Assembly: GCA_019116455.1 (NCBI GenBank)
Contig: DXBR01000036.1
Coordinates: forward strand, 1-64,000
Direction of reading: 5' to 3'
Origin: Anaerobutyricum stercoris
GTDB taxonomy: Bacteria; Bacillota; Clostridia; Lachnospirales; Lachnospiraceae
Length of the DNA: 64,000 nt
The notes under the pieces are model-generated. The model was not told the origin of the DNA. It worked only from the letters and a program-made list of their open reading frames with translations, and did no database searches. The position numbers were made by a program, and so were the translations under genes. The stretch's first letter is position 1, and each line of letters opens with the position of its first letter. Positions 51,937 through 61,192 of this stretch are shown piece after piece.

Positions 51937-52608
51937 TTATTTATCCATATCTTTTTTTGATTTCTTCTGTCCATAGGAGTTGTTGAATACGTCCACCATT
52001 TTCTCCATCTCCGCATCGTCCAGAAGTACCGGTTTTCCGATCATTCTTGCTTTCACATAGACCTCTGCACAGCCTTCGATCTGTTCTGCTATGTTAAAAG
52101 CATTTAAAATATCTTTTCCTCCGGTGATGAGACCATGATTTGCCATGAGCGCGGCATTTCTGTCTTTCATGGCATCAAAAGTAATCTCTGCCAGTTCCGG
52201 TGTTCCGAAAGACACATAATCTCCGCAGCGTACATTAGGACCCCCGGCAAAAGCAACCAGATAGCTGGATGCCGGCAGTTCCTCCCGAAGAACGGCAAGT
52301 ACAGTGCTGTAAACGGAGTGAGTATGTACCACAGCATTGATATCGTCACGTTTCACATAGAAAATCCTGTGCAGTTCATGCTCACTGGACGGTTTTCTTT
52401 TTCCATCTACAACCTCGCCCTTCAGATTCATTACGACCACATCTTCCGGCTCTGTCTCAAAATAATCAATTCCGCTCGGGCTGATGGCAAAGAGTCCTTC
52501 CTCGCGGTTAAAAATACTGATGTTTCCGCCGGTTCCTTTTGTCAGTCCGTGCTCTATGAGCATTTTACAATATTTTACAACATCTTCTCTTTCTTTTTGT
52601 AATAACAT
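51937..52608 (-). CDS. Class II aldolase/adducin family protein (fuculose-phosphate aldolase-like)
   Basis: 223 residues. G-T-G-G-N-I-S-I-F (about 21-29), S-S-E-H-E-L-H, metal ligands in V-V-H-T-H-S-V-Y (about 93-100) and M-A-N-H-G-L. Zinc-dependent sugar-phosphate aldolase; exact sugar not determined. Start GAAAGGAG upstream. Confidence 0.9.
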   Translation of the reverse strand: MLLQKEREDVVKYCKMLIEHGLTKGTGGNISIFNREEGLFAISPSGIDYFETEPEDVVVMNLKGEVVDGKRKPSSEHELHRIFYVKRDDINAVVHTHSVYSTVLAVLREELPASSYLVAFAGGPNVRCGDYVSFGTPELAEITFDAMKDRNAALMANHGLITGGKDILNAFNIAEQIEGCAEVYVKARMIGKPVLLDDAEMEKMVDVFNNSYGQKKSKKDMDK

Positions 52609-52687
52609 AATAAACTCCTTTCATCGGCTGGCCGCATCTTTCTTTTATTCTATCACATGCCATTTTGAAAAAAACTTTATTCCACAC

Positions 52688-52734
52688 AAAAACCGCCCTA
52701 CAATGCATATAAATACACTGTAAGGGCGGTTTCT
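52688..52734 (-). terminator. Intrinsic terminator after the desulfoferrodoxin gene
   Basis: AAACCGCCCT (52690-52699) pairs with AGGGCGGTTT (52723-52732); T-rich on the minus strand. Confidence 0.8.
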
Positions 52735-52765
52735 GTCATTCTATGCTAGCTGTATGAAATTCGTT

Positions 52766-53140
52766 TCACGCTTTCCACAGACCATGCAGGTTGCAGTATG
52801 CGTATACAGCCTCAACTGTTTCTCCCTCGCACAGAGAGAAGCATGCCTGCGGCTTGTCTCCCGGATTCAGCACTTTATGCTGGAATCCCTGGGATGTCTG
52901 CACATCAATCCACTCGATATAATGTTCTTCTACCATCGGATGTTCTACAGAGCCAACCTGTACGCTGACTTTATTGTCTTTTACTTCGTAAACCGGCACA
53001 TGTTTTTCAACAGCCGCATCAGTTGTTCCAGCTACAAGCTCGTTCATCTTCTGTCCACAGCACATAACCGGTACTTTGGAATCTTTTAACTTTGTGATAA
53101 TGTTTCCGCAATGTTCACAGATATAGTATTTCAGTTCCAT
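52766..53140 (-). CDS. dfx: Desulfoferrodoxin (superoxide reductase)
   Basis: 124 residues from MELKYYICE. N-terminal desulforedoxin domain with C-E-H-C and C-C-G-Q-K (Fe-Cys4 site), then the superoxide reductase domain with E-K-H, V-E-H-P, E-E-H-Y-I-E-W-I and C-terminal C-N-L-H-G-L-W (Fe-His4Cys site). Reduces superoxide in strict anaerobes. Single gene between two terminator regions. Confidence 0.95.
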   Translation of the reverse strand: MELKYYICEHCGNIITKLKDSKVPVMCCGQKMNELVAGTTDAAVEKHVPVYEVKDNKVSVQVGSVEHPMVEEHYIEWIDVQTSQGFQHKVLNPGDKPQACFSLCEGETVEAVYAYCNLHGLWKA

Positions 53141-53353
53141 GATTCTATCCCTCCTGTTTTCTTTGTGCAGATTATGCTTCTGCCCTATGTGATATTTTGC
53201 CTGAACGCCGACTATAGTGTATGTAACTGTTCTATAATTATGCATCCCGGCAGAAGTATTATATCATATTGTCATCAAAATTTCCATCTATTCCCTTACT
53301 TTATCAAAATTTTTATGAAATCTTCAGTTTCTGCGAAAAATTTATCACAGACT

Positions 53354-54289
53354 TCACTGCCCCGTTGTGATTATAAAGAAATAAATCAGATAAATCACGA
53401 AAACGGCGGCTCCGTCAATCCGTCTGATTCTTCCCCGCACCATCATCGGCGTCAGCGCAATGACAGACAGCAGGATGCACACAGGCATATCAATCTGCGC
53501 CATCTGCGGCGCTACCGAAAGAGACTCTCCGGTGATCAGCGTGCATATCGGGAGAATAAAGGCCGTATCAATAACATTGGCTCCCACAATATTTCCCACT
53601 GACAAAGAGGACTCTTTTTTTACGATGGCTGTAATCGTTGTGACAAACTCTGGCAGAGAAGTTCCCATGGCCAGAATGGTAACAGAAATAATTTCCTCAG
53701 AAATGTGGAATTGCCTTGCCAGCACACATGCCGAATCAATCAAAAGTTCAGAACCGGTCACCACGCAGGCCGCCCCAAAGAAAAAGAAAAAAATCCGGCG
53801 CCGGAGTTCCTTTTTGTCAACAGGGACCGCCTCTTTTTCCAGACGTCCTGTCATAGCGTTTTTCACATTCATGATAAGGAACAAAACTCCGCCAAGCAGC
53901 AGGAAAACGCTGTCACCCGCATCGAAAATCCTGTCCCTAAAAGCAATGAACAGAAGAATCAGACAACCAATGTACAAAATATTTTTGGTCAGATATTCCT
54001 TCCTCTGAATCACTGCAGGCAGACAAAACAGACTCACTCCGAGAATAATTCCCGTGTTGGCAGATACAGAGCCCACCGCATTGCCCATGGCCATCACTGA
54101 ACTTCCCTTCAGGGCAGCCGCCACCGATACCAGTATCTCCGGCATAGTTGTGGCAAAACTGACGATCGTCGCACCAATGATGTATTTTGGAATTCCAAAC
54201 GCCCTGGCAATAAAAGATGCGGCGTCCACGAACCAGTCGCCACCCCTGCAGATCAACAGCAGGCCAACAAAAAAAGACATATAAATCAT
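53354..54289 (-). CDS. Calcium/sodium antiporter (CaCA family)
   Basis: 311 residues, about ten membrane segments. Both alpha-repeats are seen: A-M-G-N-A-V-G-S-V-S-A-N-T (about 67-79) and S-V-G-N-I-V-G-A-N-V-I-D-T (about 230-242), with P-E-I or P-E-F acidic residues before each. Exports Ca2+ or exchanges cations at the cell membrane. Confidence 0.92.
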   Translation of the reverse strand: MIYMSFFVGLLLICRGGDWFVDAASFIARAFGIPKYIIGATIVSFATTMPEILVSVAAALKGSSVMAMGNAVGSVSANTGIILGVSLFCLPAVIQRKEYLTKNILYIGCLILLFIAFRDRIFDAGDSVFLLLGGVLFLIMNVKNAMTGRLEKEAVPVDKKELRRRIFFFFFGAACVVTGSELLIDSACVLARQFHISEEIISVTILAMGTSLPEFVTTITAIVKKESSLSVGNIVGANVIDTAFILPICTLITGESLSVAPQMAQIDMPVCILLSVIALTPMMVRGRIRRIDGAAVFVIYLIYFFIITTGQ

Positions 54290-54411
54290 ATTGCAACCTC
54301 CGTCGTATATAACTTAAATATGTCTTTCTTTCAGAAATTATACCTTCATTCATTCTCCGCGCCATAGTATACAGCGCTGTTTTTTGATATCATACGGCAG
54401 ACTTCGCGGCT

Positions 54412-55218
54412 TTACGCCTCCTCCTCCGAGTATTTCAGCTGTTCAATCCGCTTTCGGATGTCATCCATTTTGGTGTCCAGCCTGGCACTCTCGTCCGCGC
54501 ACTCTTTCAAATCCTCCGTGAGCTGCTCAATCTCCAGGTTTTTCTTATATTTCAGTTTATGCTCCAGACTCGCCCAGAAATCCATGGCGATGGTCCGCAG
54601 CTGCACCTCCACCTTCATCATCCTCTTATGGGAGCCCAGAAAAATCGGCGTTTCCACAATGAGGTGCAGACTTCTGTATCCGTTTGGTTTTGGATTGGCA
54701 ATATAATCCTTTTTTTCAATGAGGAACACATCATCCTGCCCCAGCAGGCAGGAGGCCAGGAAATAAATATCTTCCTGGAAAGAACAGATGACACGGATTC
54801 CTGCGATATCTGTGAGATTCGCCTCGATGCTCTCCGCCGAAAACGGAATCCCCTTCCGGTGCATTTTCTCAACAATACTGTCCACACTTTTAAGTCTTGT
54901 CTTAATGGACTCGATGGGATTACGGTCATGCTGCAGAGAGAACTCCTCGTTAAGTACCCGGAACTTCGTCTCTATCTCCATCAATGCACACTTATAATAC
55001 GCCATCAGAGAATTAAATGGCTCCACCTGATTTCTGAGAAGCTCTCCGATTTCCTGATTGCTCAGCTCCTGAAACAATCTTTGTCTGACCTTTTCCCCGA
55101 AAGAAGATTTCAGCATTTCCTCCACTGCATTGAACACTTTTTTCTTCTGCTCCATATATTCTTGAAACTCCTTTTCTATTACATTTTTTTTCTGACAGTT
55201 ATCCTGTCCGTCAGGCAC
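54412..55218 (-). CDS. GTP pyrophosphokinase family protein (small alarmone synthetase)
   Basis: 268 residues. RelA/SpoT synthetase fold at about 70-215: E-S-I-K-T-R-L-K-S-V (RxKxxxS-like), D-I-A-G-I-R-V (GTP/ATP site), N-P-K-P-N-G-Y-R-S-L-H and E-V-Q-L-R-T. C-terminal coiled coil (225-262). Would make (p)ppGpp; no HD hydrolase or TGS/ACT domains, so it is a small alarmone synthetase. Its start lies 209 bases from the divergent gene at 55428. Confidence 0.9.
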   Translation of the reverse strand: MPDGQDNCQKKNVIEKEFQEYMEQKKKVFNAVEEMLKSSFGEKVRQRLFQELSNQEIGELLRNQVEPFNSLMAYYKCALMEIETKFRVLNEEFSLQHDRNPIESIKTRLKSVDSIVEKMHRKGIPFSAESIEANLTDIAGIRVICSFQEDIYFLASCLLGQDDVFLIEKKDYIANPKPNGYRSLHLIVETPIFLGSHKRMMKVEVQLRTIAMDFWASLEHKLKYKKNLEIEQLTEDLKECADESARLDTKMDDIRKRIEQLKYSEEEA

Positions 55219-55378
55219 ATCTTCACTTATTCTACTACAAACTTCTTTTGATTACAAACCGCTGACCCACGGGAATTTCTTACTATTTTTTAACAAATGG
55301 GCAAAAAAGCGGCGCAAAATATTTTTCCGCCTTTCCAGCCCATGGATTCTATGCTATAATACGGAGCAAATGTAACAC

Positions 55379-55410
55379 TTTCGACATATCTTATAATAAT
55401 TTCGACATAT
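55379..55410. repeat. Two 11-bp direct repeats around a -10 box
   Basis: TTTCGACATAT at 55379-55389 and 55400-55410, 21 bases apart (two helix turns), flanking TATAAT (55392-55397). A second TATAAT lies at 55355-55360. Possible activator or repressor site for the secreted protein gene that follows. Confidence 0.5.
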
Positions 55411-55427
55411 TCAGGAGGTCAGATTTT

Positions 55428-56675
55428 TTGAAACGATATGCTCTTTTCTTTGTCTTTTTAGGTCTTTTGTTATCTTTCCAACCGGTATATGCTTTCGAAC
55501 ACGGCTATACGATCAGTTCTGACGCAATTTCTGCCACAGTACGGCACGACCTGGCGGTCTGTCATTCCATGGGAGGAGACTTTAAAGAATATATTCCGTC
55601 TTTCACCGGTATAACCGCCGTGCGGGTTTCCGATTCCTGGTACGAAGTCGAGTATGAGGATAATTCCGGCAGAAATTACGGATATGTGACAAGAGAGGAT
55701 TTTCTCTATAACTGTCTTGTCTATGACGGACGTGAGAAACAGCTTCTGGCCGATGGAAGCTATGTGTTCCGCTATTATCACTCTGCCTCCTCCGGCGTTG
55801 CCGCCCTTCGTTTCGTAAATCAGACCAGCGGACAGACAGGCGCAGCTTTTACCTGCCGGATCACCTGCGTCGGCGACAACTGTTTTCAGATCCGCCGCAG
55901 CGATACGGGACAGTATCTTCTGTCTGACCGGCTCTTCGCATCTTCCGGTTCTTCTTCCCTCTGGGGCAGCTCCGAGGGCGCCGGCACTTTCCGTTTTACC
56001 AGAAAAGGGGACTTCTACGGAATACAGGATGTATCCACCAACCGCTATTTCGGTCACAGCGCCGCCGGTCTTCCGGCGTTCACCAGCCGCCCTGATATTT
56101 CCTGGCGGTTAAACCGCACCCAGAAGGCCGTGGGCAAAAACAGCCTTCGCGTCTTCACACAGTTTGACGCCGACTGGGCGGACGTTTATTACGGCAAAGG
56201 AGAGAATCCTGACCCGTCCACCAACAACTTCTGCACCTCCGGCTGCGGCGTCTTTGCGGTCATGAATTCCATCTATTCTCTGACCGGACAGTACGCCAAT
56301 CCAAGACAGCTGGCCGACTACGCCGTAGATAAACATTACCGCATCGAAGGCTACGGGACCGACAGCGGTTACTTCCGGGCTGCCGCCGAAGAATTTGGCT
56401 ACAAGTACGGGTTCCGCTACGATGGCAGCGGAGAGTCTCTCACACAGCTAAAAAAGAAACTGAACCAGGGCAGTACGGCTATCGCCTACGTACCCGGTCA
56501 TTATGTGACTATCGTAGACTACGATAAAAAGAGCGGAAAGTTCCTGCTGCTCGACCCACATTACCTGCCGAAACGCGGCACCAGCTCCTTCGGCGACTGG
56601 GTCAGCGAAAAGGATCTGACGGAAGGTAATCTGTATGCGCAGATGTTTTATTATTATGAAGCGATGGATTACTAA
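55428..56675 (+). CDS. Secreted C39-like peptidase with SH3-like N-terminal domain
   Basis: 415 residues from a TTG eight bases after GGAGGT. Signal peptide about 1-22. Residues 30-95 have a bacterial SH3-like pattern. About 100-215 fit a beta-trefoil/ricin-type domain (repeated G-Q-Y-L and N-R-Y-F-G). From about 225 a C39-type papain-like domain: T-S-G-C-G-V-F-A-V-M (catalytic Cys) and the G-H-Y-V-T-I-V-D-Y (His) followed by L-L-D-P. Probably a wall- or surface-glycan-bound peptidase. Confidence 0.85.
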   Translation: MKRYALFFVFLGLLLSFQPVYAFEHGYTISSDAISATVRHDLAVCHSMGGDFKEYIPSFTGITAVRVSDSWYEVEYEDNSGRNYGYVTREDFLYNCLVYDGREKQLLADGSYVFRYYHSASSGVAALRFVNQTSGQTGAAFTCRITCVGDNCFQIRRSDTGQYLLSDRLFASSGSSSLWGSSEGAGTFRFTRKGDFYGIQDVSTNRYFGHSAAGLPAFTSRPDISWRLNRTQKAVGKNSLRVFTQFDADWADVYYGKGENPDPSTNNFCTSGCGVFAVMNSIYSLTGQYANPRQLADYAVDKHYRIEGYGTDSGYFRAAAEEFGYKYGFRYDGSGESLTQLKKKLNQGSTAIAYVPGHYVTIVDYDKKSGKFLLLDPHYLPKRGTSSFGDWVSEKDLTEGNLYAQMFYYYEAMDY

Positions 56676-56680
56676 AAGAA

Positions 56681-56720
56681 GAAACTGCCGCGATACAGAT
56701 CATCTGCTTCGCGGCAGCCA
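56681..56720 (-). terminator. Intrinsic terminator after the cupin gene
   Basis: CTGCCGCG (56685-56692) pairs with CGCGGCAG (56710-56717); minus-strand T-rich tract follows. Confidence 0.7.
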
Positions 56721-56754
56721 AAAATGAATTACAGATTACGGCGGCACTATTTTT

Positions 56755-57099
56755 TCAATCTTTATAAATCAGCGCCATAAAAACGAGATCTTCTGTTTCT
56801 GACGTATTCTCAATAGAATGACATTGTCCCGGCAGTATCGTACAGACATCTCCCGGCCCTACGCTGGTACAGCTCTTATCATCATCAATAAAAACACCCT
56901 GTCCTTCCAGAATATAATAAGGTTCCGTTTCGCCCACATGCCGGTGCCATCCGACGGTGGAACCCGGCTTCAGACATACTTTGGCATACATTCTTCCGTG
57001 TCCGTACAATTCTTCTTCCGGCACAATATAGTGTACTTCGGCAGATCCTTTTCCGCCGCCCAGTCCTGTTTTGTTTATAACATTTGCTTTTCTTACCAT
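56755..57099 (-). CDS. Single-domain cupin protein
   Basis: 114 residues. Cupin motif 1 G-W-H-R-H-V-G-E-T-E-P-Y-Y-I-L-E-G and motif 2 P-G-D-V-C-T-I-L-P-G-Q-C-H-S-I-E-N. Metal ligands (His, His, Glu, His) are present. Substrate unknown. Confidence 0.88.
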   Translation of the reverse strand: MVRKANVINKTGLGGGKGSAEVHYIVPEEELYGHGRMYAKVCLKPGSTVGWHRHVGETEPYYILEGQGVFIDDDKSCTSVGPGDVCTILPGQCHSIENTSETEDLVFMALIYKD

Positions 57100-57308
57100 A
57101 TGCTTCCCTCCTCCAATCTGCTTCCGATCAAATATATTGTAATTAAAATATGTTTCATCTGGAGTATAATAAAGTGCAGCAAAAATGTCAATGCGTTTCC
57201 CTTTTTACCAAAAAATTCATGAAAATTCCTTGTAAAACAGTTTCCCTTGCTGTATAATTTAACTATATGTTAAGAATTTTGTAATCATCTACTGTAATGG
57301 GGGCGGCC

Positions 57309-58199
57309 ATGAATCTGACACAGATCAATCTTCTCTGGGAAGAATACAAAGCAAAATATGACATCGACAGCGATGCAAAGATCACTGCTGTCCGATATGA
57401 CACGGACAAGTATGTGGAAGGATGTTTTAATCTTCTGGAACTGATGGACGGACAGTATATCCTTCATCTGAATCCCAACGTTCATCTGTATTCAGAGAGT
57501 TATGTGAAGTTTATTCTTTTCCACGAATTCACGCATTTTTATGATTTTATCAAATGTCCGTATACAGAGAAGCTCCCGATCATCATGTGGATGAACGCAT
57601 ACTCGGAATATCACGCCTGCCGTGTTACCTTGGCGCGTTTTATTGAGTCGCTCACTCTCACGGCAGTACATATGGATAAGGCACAGCTGCCGGGACCGTA
57701 CCGGGAGATATCCATCCGTCATCTCCTTATTGAGAGCGTATACCGCACCAAGTTTTATTTTGACGCTTTTTTTAAAGAATATCATCTTTCTGATTTTGCC
57801 GGCGGTTTCCGCAATCTCATGTACCTGTTCGGATATCTTTCTCTTTTCCAGAACGATGACAAGATGGTGGACGAGACGCTGACGGCGCTGCATATCAACG
57901 ATGAATTGTTTCATACAATGTACCAGGCACTGAAGGATATGGATTTTGACAAGGTGATCGAAATGTATCAGGCCATCACGGACAAGGCTACTCTCACCTA
58001 TCTCAAAGCCATGTTCCGCCGCTATTATCCGCCGCAGATTCTCTCGGATGAAGAGATTGACGGGATTACCCTCGACAATTACCGGGATCATGTCAAGCGA
58101 CTTGATCAGAAGATGCGCGAGCTGCATGTGTTCTCTCCGACTAAGGAACAGGAACAGATGCTCAGCGCAGAAGCGGCGTTGGCGCAGCTGTATTTTTAA
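57309..58199 (+). CDS. Zincin-motif protein, unknown substrate
   Basis: About 296 residues from the ATG after GGGGGCGGCC (an earlier in-frame ATG has no site). No signal peptide. H-E-F-T-H motif near residue 78 with a likely third ligand Glu in Y-S-E-Y-H-A-C-R-V near 105, a gluzincin-like spacing. Rest is helical. Family not recognised. Likely a cytoplasmic metallopeptidase. A bidirectional terminator-like stem follows (58261-58311). Confidence 0.8.
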   Translation: MNLTQINLLWEEYKAKYDIDSDAKITAVRYDTDKYVEGCFNLLELMDGQYILHLNPNVHLYSESYVKFILFHEFTHFYDFIKCPYTEKLPIIMWMNAYSEYHACRVTLARFIESLTLTAVHMDKAQLPGPYREISIRHLLIESVYRTKFYFDAFFKEYHLSDFAGGFRNLMYLFGYLSLFQNDDKMVDETLTALHINDELFHTMYQALKDMDFDKVIEMYQAITDKATLTYLKAMFRRYYPPQILSDEEIDGITLDNYRDHVKRLDQKMRELHVFSPTKEQEQMLSAEAALAQLYF

Positions 58200-58260
58200 A
58201 TTAGATATATCATTTTAGAAGTTTCTTCTATTCTTTATCATCTATTTTTTCTTTTTTGAA

Positions 58261-58311
58261 TAATCCCTTCTGAACGGCCGGAGTATTTCCGGACTGTTTC
58301 AGAGGGGATTA
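58261..58311 (+). terminator. Intrinsic terminator after the zincin-motif gene
   Basis: AATCCC..CTGAA with inner CCGG-AGTATT-CCGG and closing TTCAG..GGGATT; T-rich on both sides. Confidence 0.75.
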
Positions 58312-58356
58312 TTTATATTCAGTTTTTTCTCCGGATAATTTTTCCATAAAATTTTG

Positions 58357-58385
58357 TTGACATTTAGATATCAAAATGATATCAT
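58357..58385 (+). promoter_or_regulatory. Sigma-A promoter with internal dyad before the SPFH gene
   Basis: TTGACA (58357-58362), 17-base spacer, TATCAT (58380-58385). GATATC boxes at 58367-58372 and 58378-58383 make an inverted repeat inside the spacer/-10, an ideal repressor site. Confidence 0.75.
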
Positions 58386-58480
58386 CCAAGTATCAACATA
58401 ACACTTGATGATTTTAGCACGTTGGAGCCATACTTTTTCTAACTAAACATACGCGGCTCTTCAAAAAGGAGGTTTTATTC

Positions 58481-59509
58481 ATGAAAGAAAAAATCATAGG
58501 CACAAAAAAGAACGGGATGCTGATGCTGCTTCTCACACTGTTACTCTATGTATTGGCTATCTTTTACTGTGGTATCAGTATTGCAGGCTCCGCTCTTGGA
58601 GGCAATGTTGTTTTAATCACTGTCAGCATCATCTGGATTGCTCTGGGCTGGATTTTCTTCTGCGGACTGAAAGTGTTAAAGCCGCAGGAAGCACTGGTTC
58701 TCACCCTCTTTGGTAAATATGTGGGAACCTTAAAGGGCGAAGGCTTTTACTTTGTGAATCCTTTCTGCTCCAGCGTCAATCCGGCAGCGAAAACAAAACT
58801 GGGACAGAGCGGTGATGTGGACGCAGGAAACCGTAAGAGCGGTCTTTCTCTCTCTTTAAACAATGAGGGTGCTTCCGCCAACATGGATCTCGGCAGCAAA
58901 AAGATTTCTTTAAAAGTGATGACATTAAACAATGCCCGCCAGAAGATCAACGACTGTCTCGGCAATCCGGTGGAGATTGGCATCGCTGTCATGTGGAGGG
59001 TAACCGACACTGCCAAAGCAGTATTTAACGTGGATAATTACAAAGAATATCTTTCCCTGCAGTGCGACAGCGCAGTTCGGGATATTGTAAGAATCTACCC
59101 ATACGATGTGGCTCCAAATGTGGATACCACCGGCGACGGACAGGCGGACGACGGCTCCCTGCGTGGTTCCAGCGAAGTAGTTGTACAGCGTATCAAAAAA
59201 CAGCTTCAGGAAAAAGTTACTGACGCCGGGCTGGAGATTCTGGAAGCACGGATCACTTATCTGGCTTACGCTCCGGAAATCGCCGCAGTCATGCTGCAGA
59301 GACAGCAGGCTTCCGCCATTGTGGACGCCCGCAAGATGATCGTAGACGGCGCGGTAGGCATGGTGGAGATGGCACTGGAACATCTCAACGAGAGCCATAT
59401 CGTAGATCTGGATGAAGAACGTAAAGCCGCCATGGTCTCCAATCTGCTGGTCGTTCTCTGCGGACATCATGAAGCGCAGCCTATTGTCAACGCCGGCTCT
59501 CTTTATTAA
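58481..59509 (+). CDS. SPFH/Band 7 domain membrane protein
   Basis: 342 residues. Two membrane segments at about 14-38 and 46-66, then an SPFH domain (about 75-290) starting V-L-K-P-Q-E-A-L-V-L-T-L-F-G-K-Y-V-G. Helical C-terminus. Family members scaffold membrane microdomains. It starts an operon with a ribbon-helix-helix gene and has its own promoter. Confidence 0.9.
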   Translation: MKEKIIGTKKNGMLMLLLTLLLYVLAIFYCGISIAGSALGGNVVLITVSIIWIALGWIFFCGLKVLKPQEALVLTLFGKYVGTLKGEGFYFVNPFCSSVNPAAKTKLGQSGDVDAGNRKSGLSLSLNNEGASANMDLGSKKISLKVMTLNNARQKINDCLGNPVEIGIAVMWRVTDTAKAVFNVDNYKEYLSLQCDSAVRDIVRIYPYDVAPNVDTTGDGQADDGSLRGSSEVVVQRIKKQLQEKVTDAGLEILEARITYLAYAPEIAAVMLQRQQASAIVDARKMIVDGAVGMVEMALEHLNESHIVDLDEERKAAMVSNLLVVLCGHHEAQPIVNAGSLY

Positions 59510-59534
59510 TAACAGGATGTGATGATATTCTGAT

Positions 59535-59738
59535 ATGAATGAAAAAAAGAAAAAACAGGTTCCTCTCCGGCTTTCGGAAAAGCTCTACAATGATATTGCC
59601 GCCTGGGCGGAAGACGATTTTCGTTCCGTAAACGGACAGATTGAATATCTTCTTACCGAATGCGTCCGACAGCGCAAAAAAAATGGCAAATATGTTTCCG
59701 AACACCTGGATGAACCGCTGGATATTACTATCGAATGA
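59535..59738 (+). CDS. Ribbon-helix-helix (Arc-like) DNA-binding protein
   Basis: 67 residues. K-K-Q-V-P-L-R-L-S-E-K-L-Y-N-D-I-A-A-W-A (about 6-25) and N-G-Q-I-E-Y-L-L form the beta-strand and two helices of an Arc/MetJ-type fold. Second gene of the SPFH operon, 25 bases downstream. A good candidate for the factor binding the GATATC dyad in the operon promoter. Terminator follows. Confidence 0.8.
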   Translation: MNEKKKKQVPLRLSEKLYNDIAAWAEDDFRSVNGQIEYLLTECVRQRKKNGKYVSEHLDEPLDITIE

Positions 59739-59745
59739 ATTTTTA

Positions 59746-59780
59746 CAAAAAAACCAGCTCCGGCAAGGAGCTGGTTTTTT
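59746..59780. terminator. Bidirectional intrinsic terminator
   Basis: ACCAGCTCC-GGCA-GGAGCTGGT stem with A7 left and T7 right; serves the RHH gene and the convergent CmpB-like gene. Confidence 0.9.
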
Positions 59781-61079
59781 TCAATCTACTTCTATAGCAT
59801 TTGGATAAATTTTTTGCAGCCGGGCGTCATCAAAATGTTCATCCATCCATTTCTGCCACTGATGTTCCGCAGGAATCTGCTCGGATCTCTGATCACTGCG
59901 GATGAGCGCCAGTCCGGACACCGACATATTGACAACAAAAAATAAAACCAGAATCCAGGTAAGCACTTTTCCGGCAGCCAACGGTATCTTCTCTATCCAG
60001 CCGGAAAATACCGGATACAATCCCTTCATCCAGACCACTGCCGCGATTCCCCAGAAAAAACAATACAACAGATTAATTCTTCCGCCCAGATTAAACATCA
60101 TTTTACTGTAATCCCAGAATACTTTTCCAAACACCAGCTCGGAAAGTACGCTGCAAAGGTATTCGTAAGCTCCGCCGAGGAAAGTTCCTGCCAAAAAAAG
60201 AAATCTGTCAGATCGATCCCTGTATTTGTACAAAAGCAAGGAAGCCGCCGCAATGGCTACACCCCACACAAGGCTGAACGGTCCCCACACGAGGCTGCTT
60301 CTGCTCATCCAGACTCCCATCTTCAGCCGGCAGAAAATAGTTTCCACTATATCTCCCAGCAATGAACCGATAACGAGAAGCCAGAACAGTTTATAAAAAC
60401 CACAGCCGGCAGCAAATACTCCCGCCGTTTCTTTCTCCTCTTTCTTTTTATGTATCACATTGGGATAAGCCCGTCGGATTCTCCGGTCAGTAAAGCCATA
60501 AATCACACGCCCCAGCCGGGAGCTGATTCCTGACAGCCACGAATCCACTTCCTCCCACTGCTCCATTCTCCGGCTTCGCCCTGACAATATAACCAGAGTC
60601 GCCGCGATATCGAGAATCAGCACTGCGGACAGAACACCCAGCAGTACTTTGCCAGGCAGGGATGGAATCATCCCGAACAAATCTGCGAACAGCGGATTTC
60701 CCCATTCCAGCGCAGCAACAGACAGAAGGCCCCATCCAACGGAAACCGGAAGGCTGATGTAACCATCCAGGTTCCATTTCATCTTTGAGTAGTCCCACCA
60801 TCTCTCGTGATACATTTTTTCTATCAGGTGTCCTGCCGTCCACTCAATCAGCGTGGAAACAATGAAACCCGCCGCAAACAGCCAGACGCCATGCAGTTCT
60901 CCAAAAAAAATCGTGAGAACCACGGCAGATATTCCATAGATGACACAGAGAGGCGCATTGACCAGTCCCCGGTTGACAAACTTCTTCTGACGCAGCGCGG
61001 CGGAAAGAGTTTCCAGCACCCATCCCAGAAAGCTGTAGACAAAAAACAGCCAAATTATCTCGTATCCTGTATATTGCAT
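59781..61079 (-). CDS. Duplicated CmpB-like (putative ABC transporter permease) membrane protein
   Basis: 432 residues. Two copies of a four- to five-helix domain: W-W-D-Y-S-K-M-K-W-N-L-D-G-Y-I-S-L (about 105) and F-W-D-Y-S-K-M-M-F-N-L-G-G-R-I-N-L (about 325). N-terminal copy about 1-190, C-terminal about 225-395. Each copy is usually a protein of its own in related bacteria. Substrate unknown; a role in membrane or envelope is likely. Confidence 0.82.
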   Translation of the reverse strand: MQYTGYEIIWLFFVYSFLGWVLETLSAALRQKKFVNRGLVNAPLCVIYGISAVVLTIFFGELHGVWLFAAGFIVSTLIEWTAGHLIEKMYHERWWDYSKMKWNLDGYISLPVSVGWGLLSVAALEWGNPLFADLFGMIPSLPGKVLLGVLSAVLILDIAATLVILSGRSRRMEQWEEVDSWLSGISSRLGRVIYGFTDRRIRRAYPNVIHKKKEEKETAGVFAAGCGFYKLFWLLVIGSLLGDIVETIFCRLKMGVWMSRSSLVWGPFSLVWGVAIAAASLLLYKYRDRSDRFLFLAGTFLGGAYEYLCSVLSELVFGKVFWDYSKMMFNLGGRINLLYCFFWGIAAVVWMKGLYPVFSGWIEKIPLAAGKVLTWILVLFFVVNMSVSGLALIRSDQRSEQIPAEHQWQKWMDEHFDDARLQKIYPNAIEVD

Positions 61080-61155
61080 CTCTTTTCTCCTTTGTTTTTC
61101 TCTGCTTTTCTGCCTGACATATTTGAAATTATATCCGCATTATATCGAATGCAGA

Positions 61156-61178
61156 AAGAGACGGACACACCGTCTCTT
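61156..61178 (-). terminator. Intrinsic terminator after proA
   Basis: AAGAGACGG (61156-61164) pairs with CCGTCTCTT (61170-61178), perfect 9-bp stem, short T tail on the minus strand. Confidence 0.7.
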
Positions 61179-61192
61179 CCAAAATCCTCATC

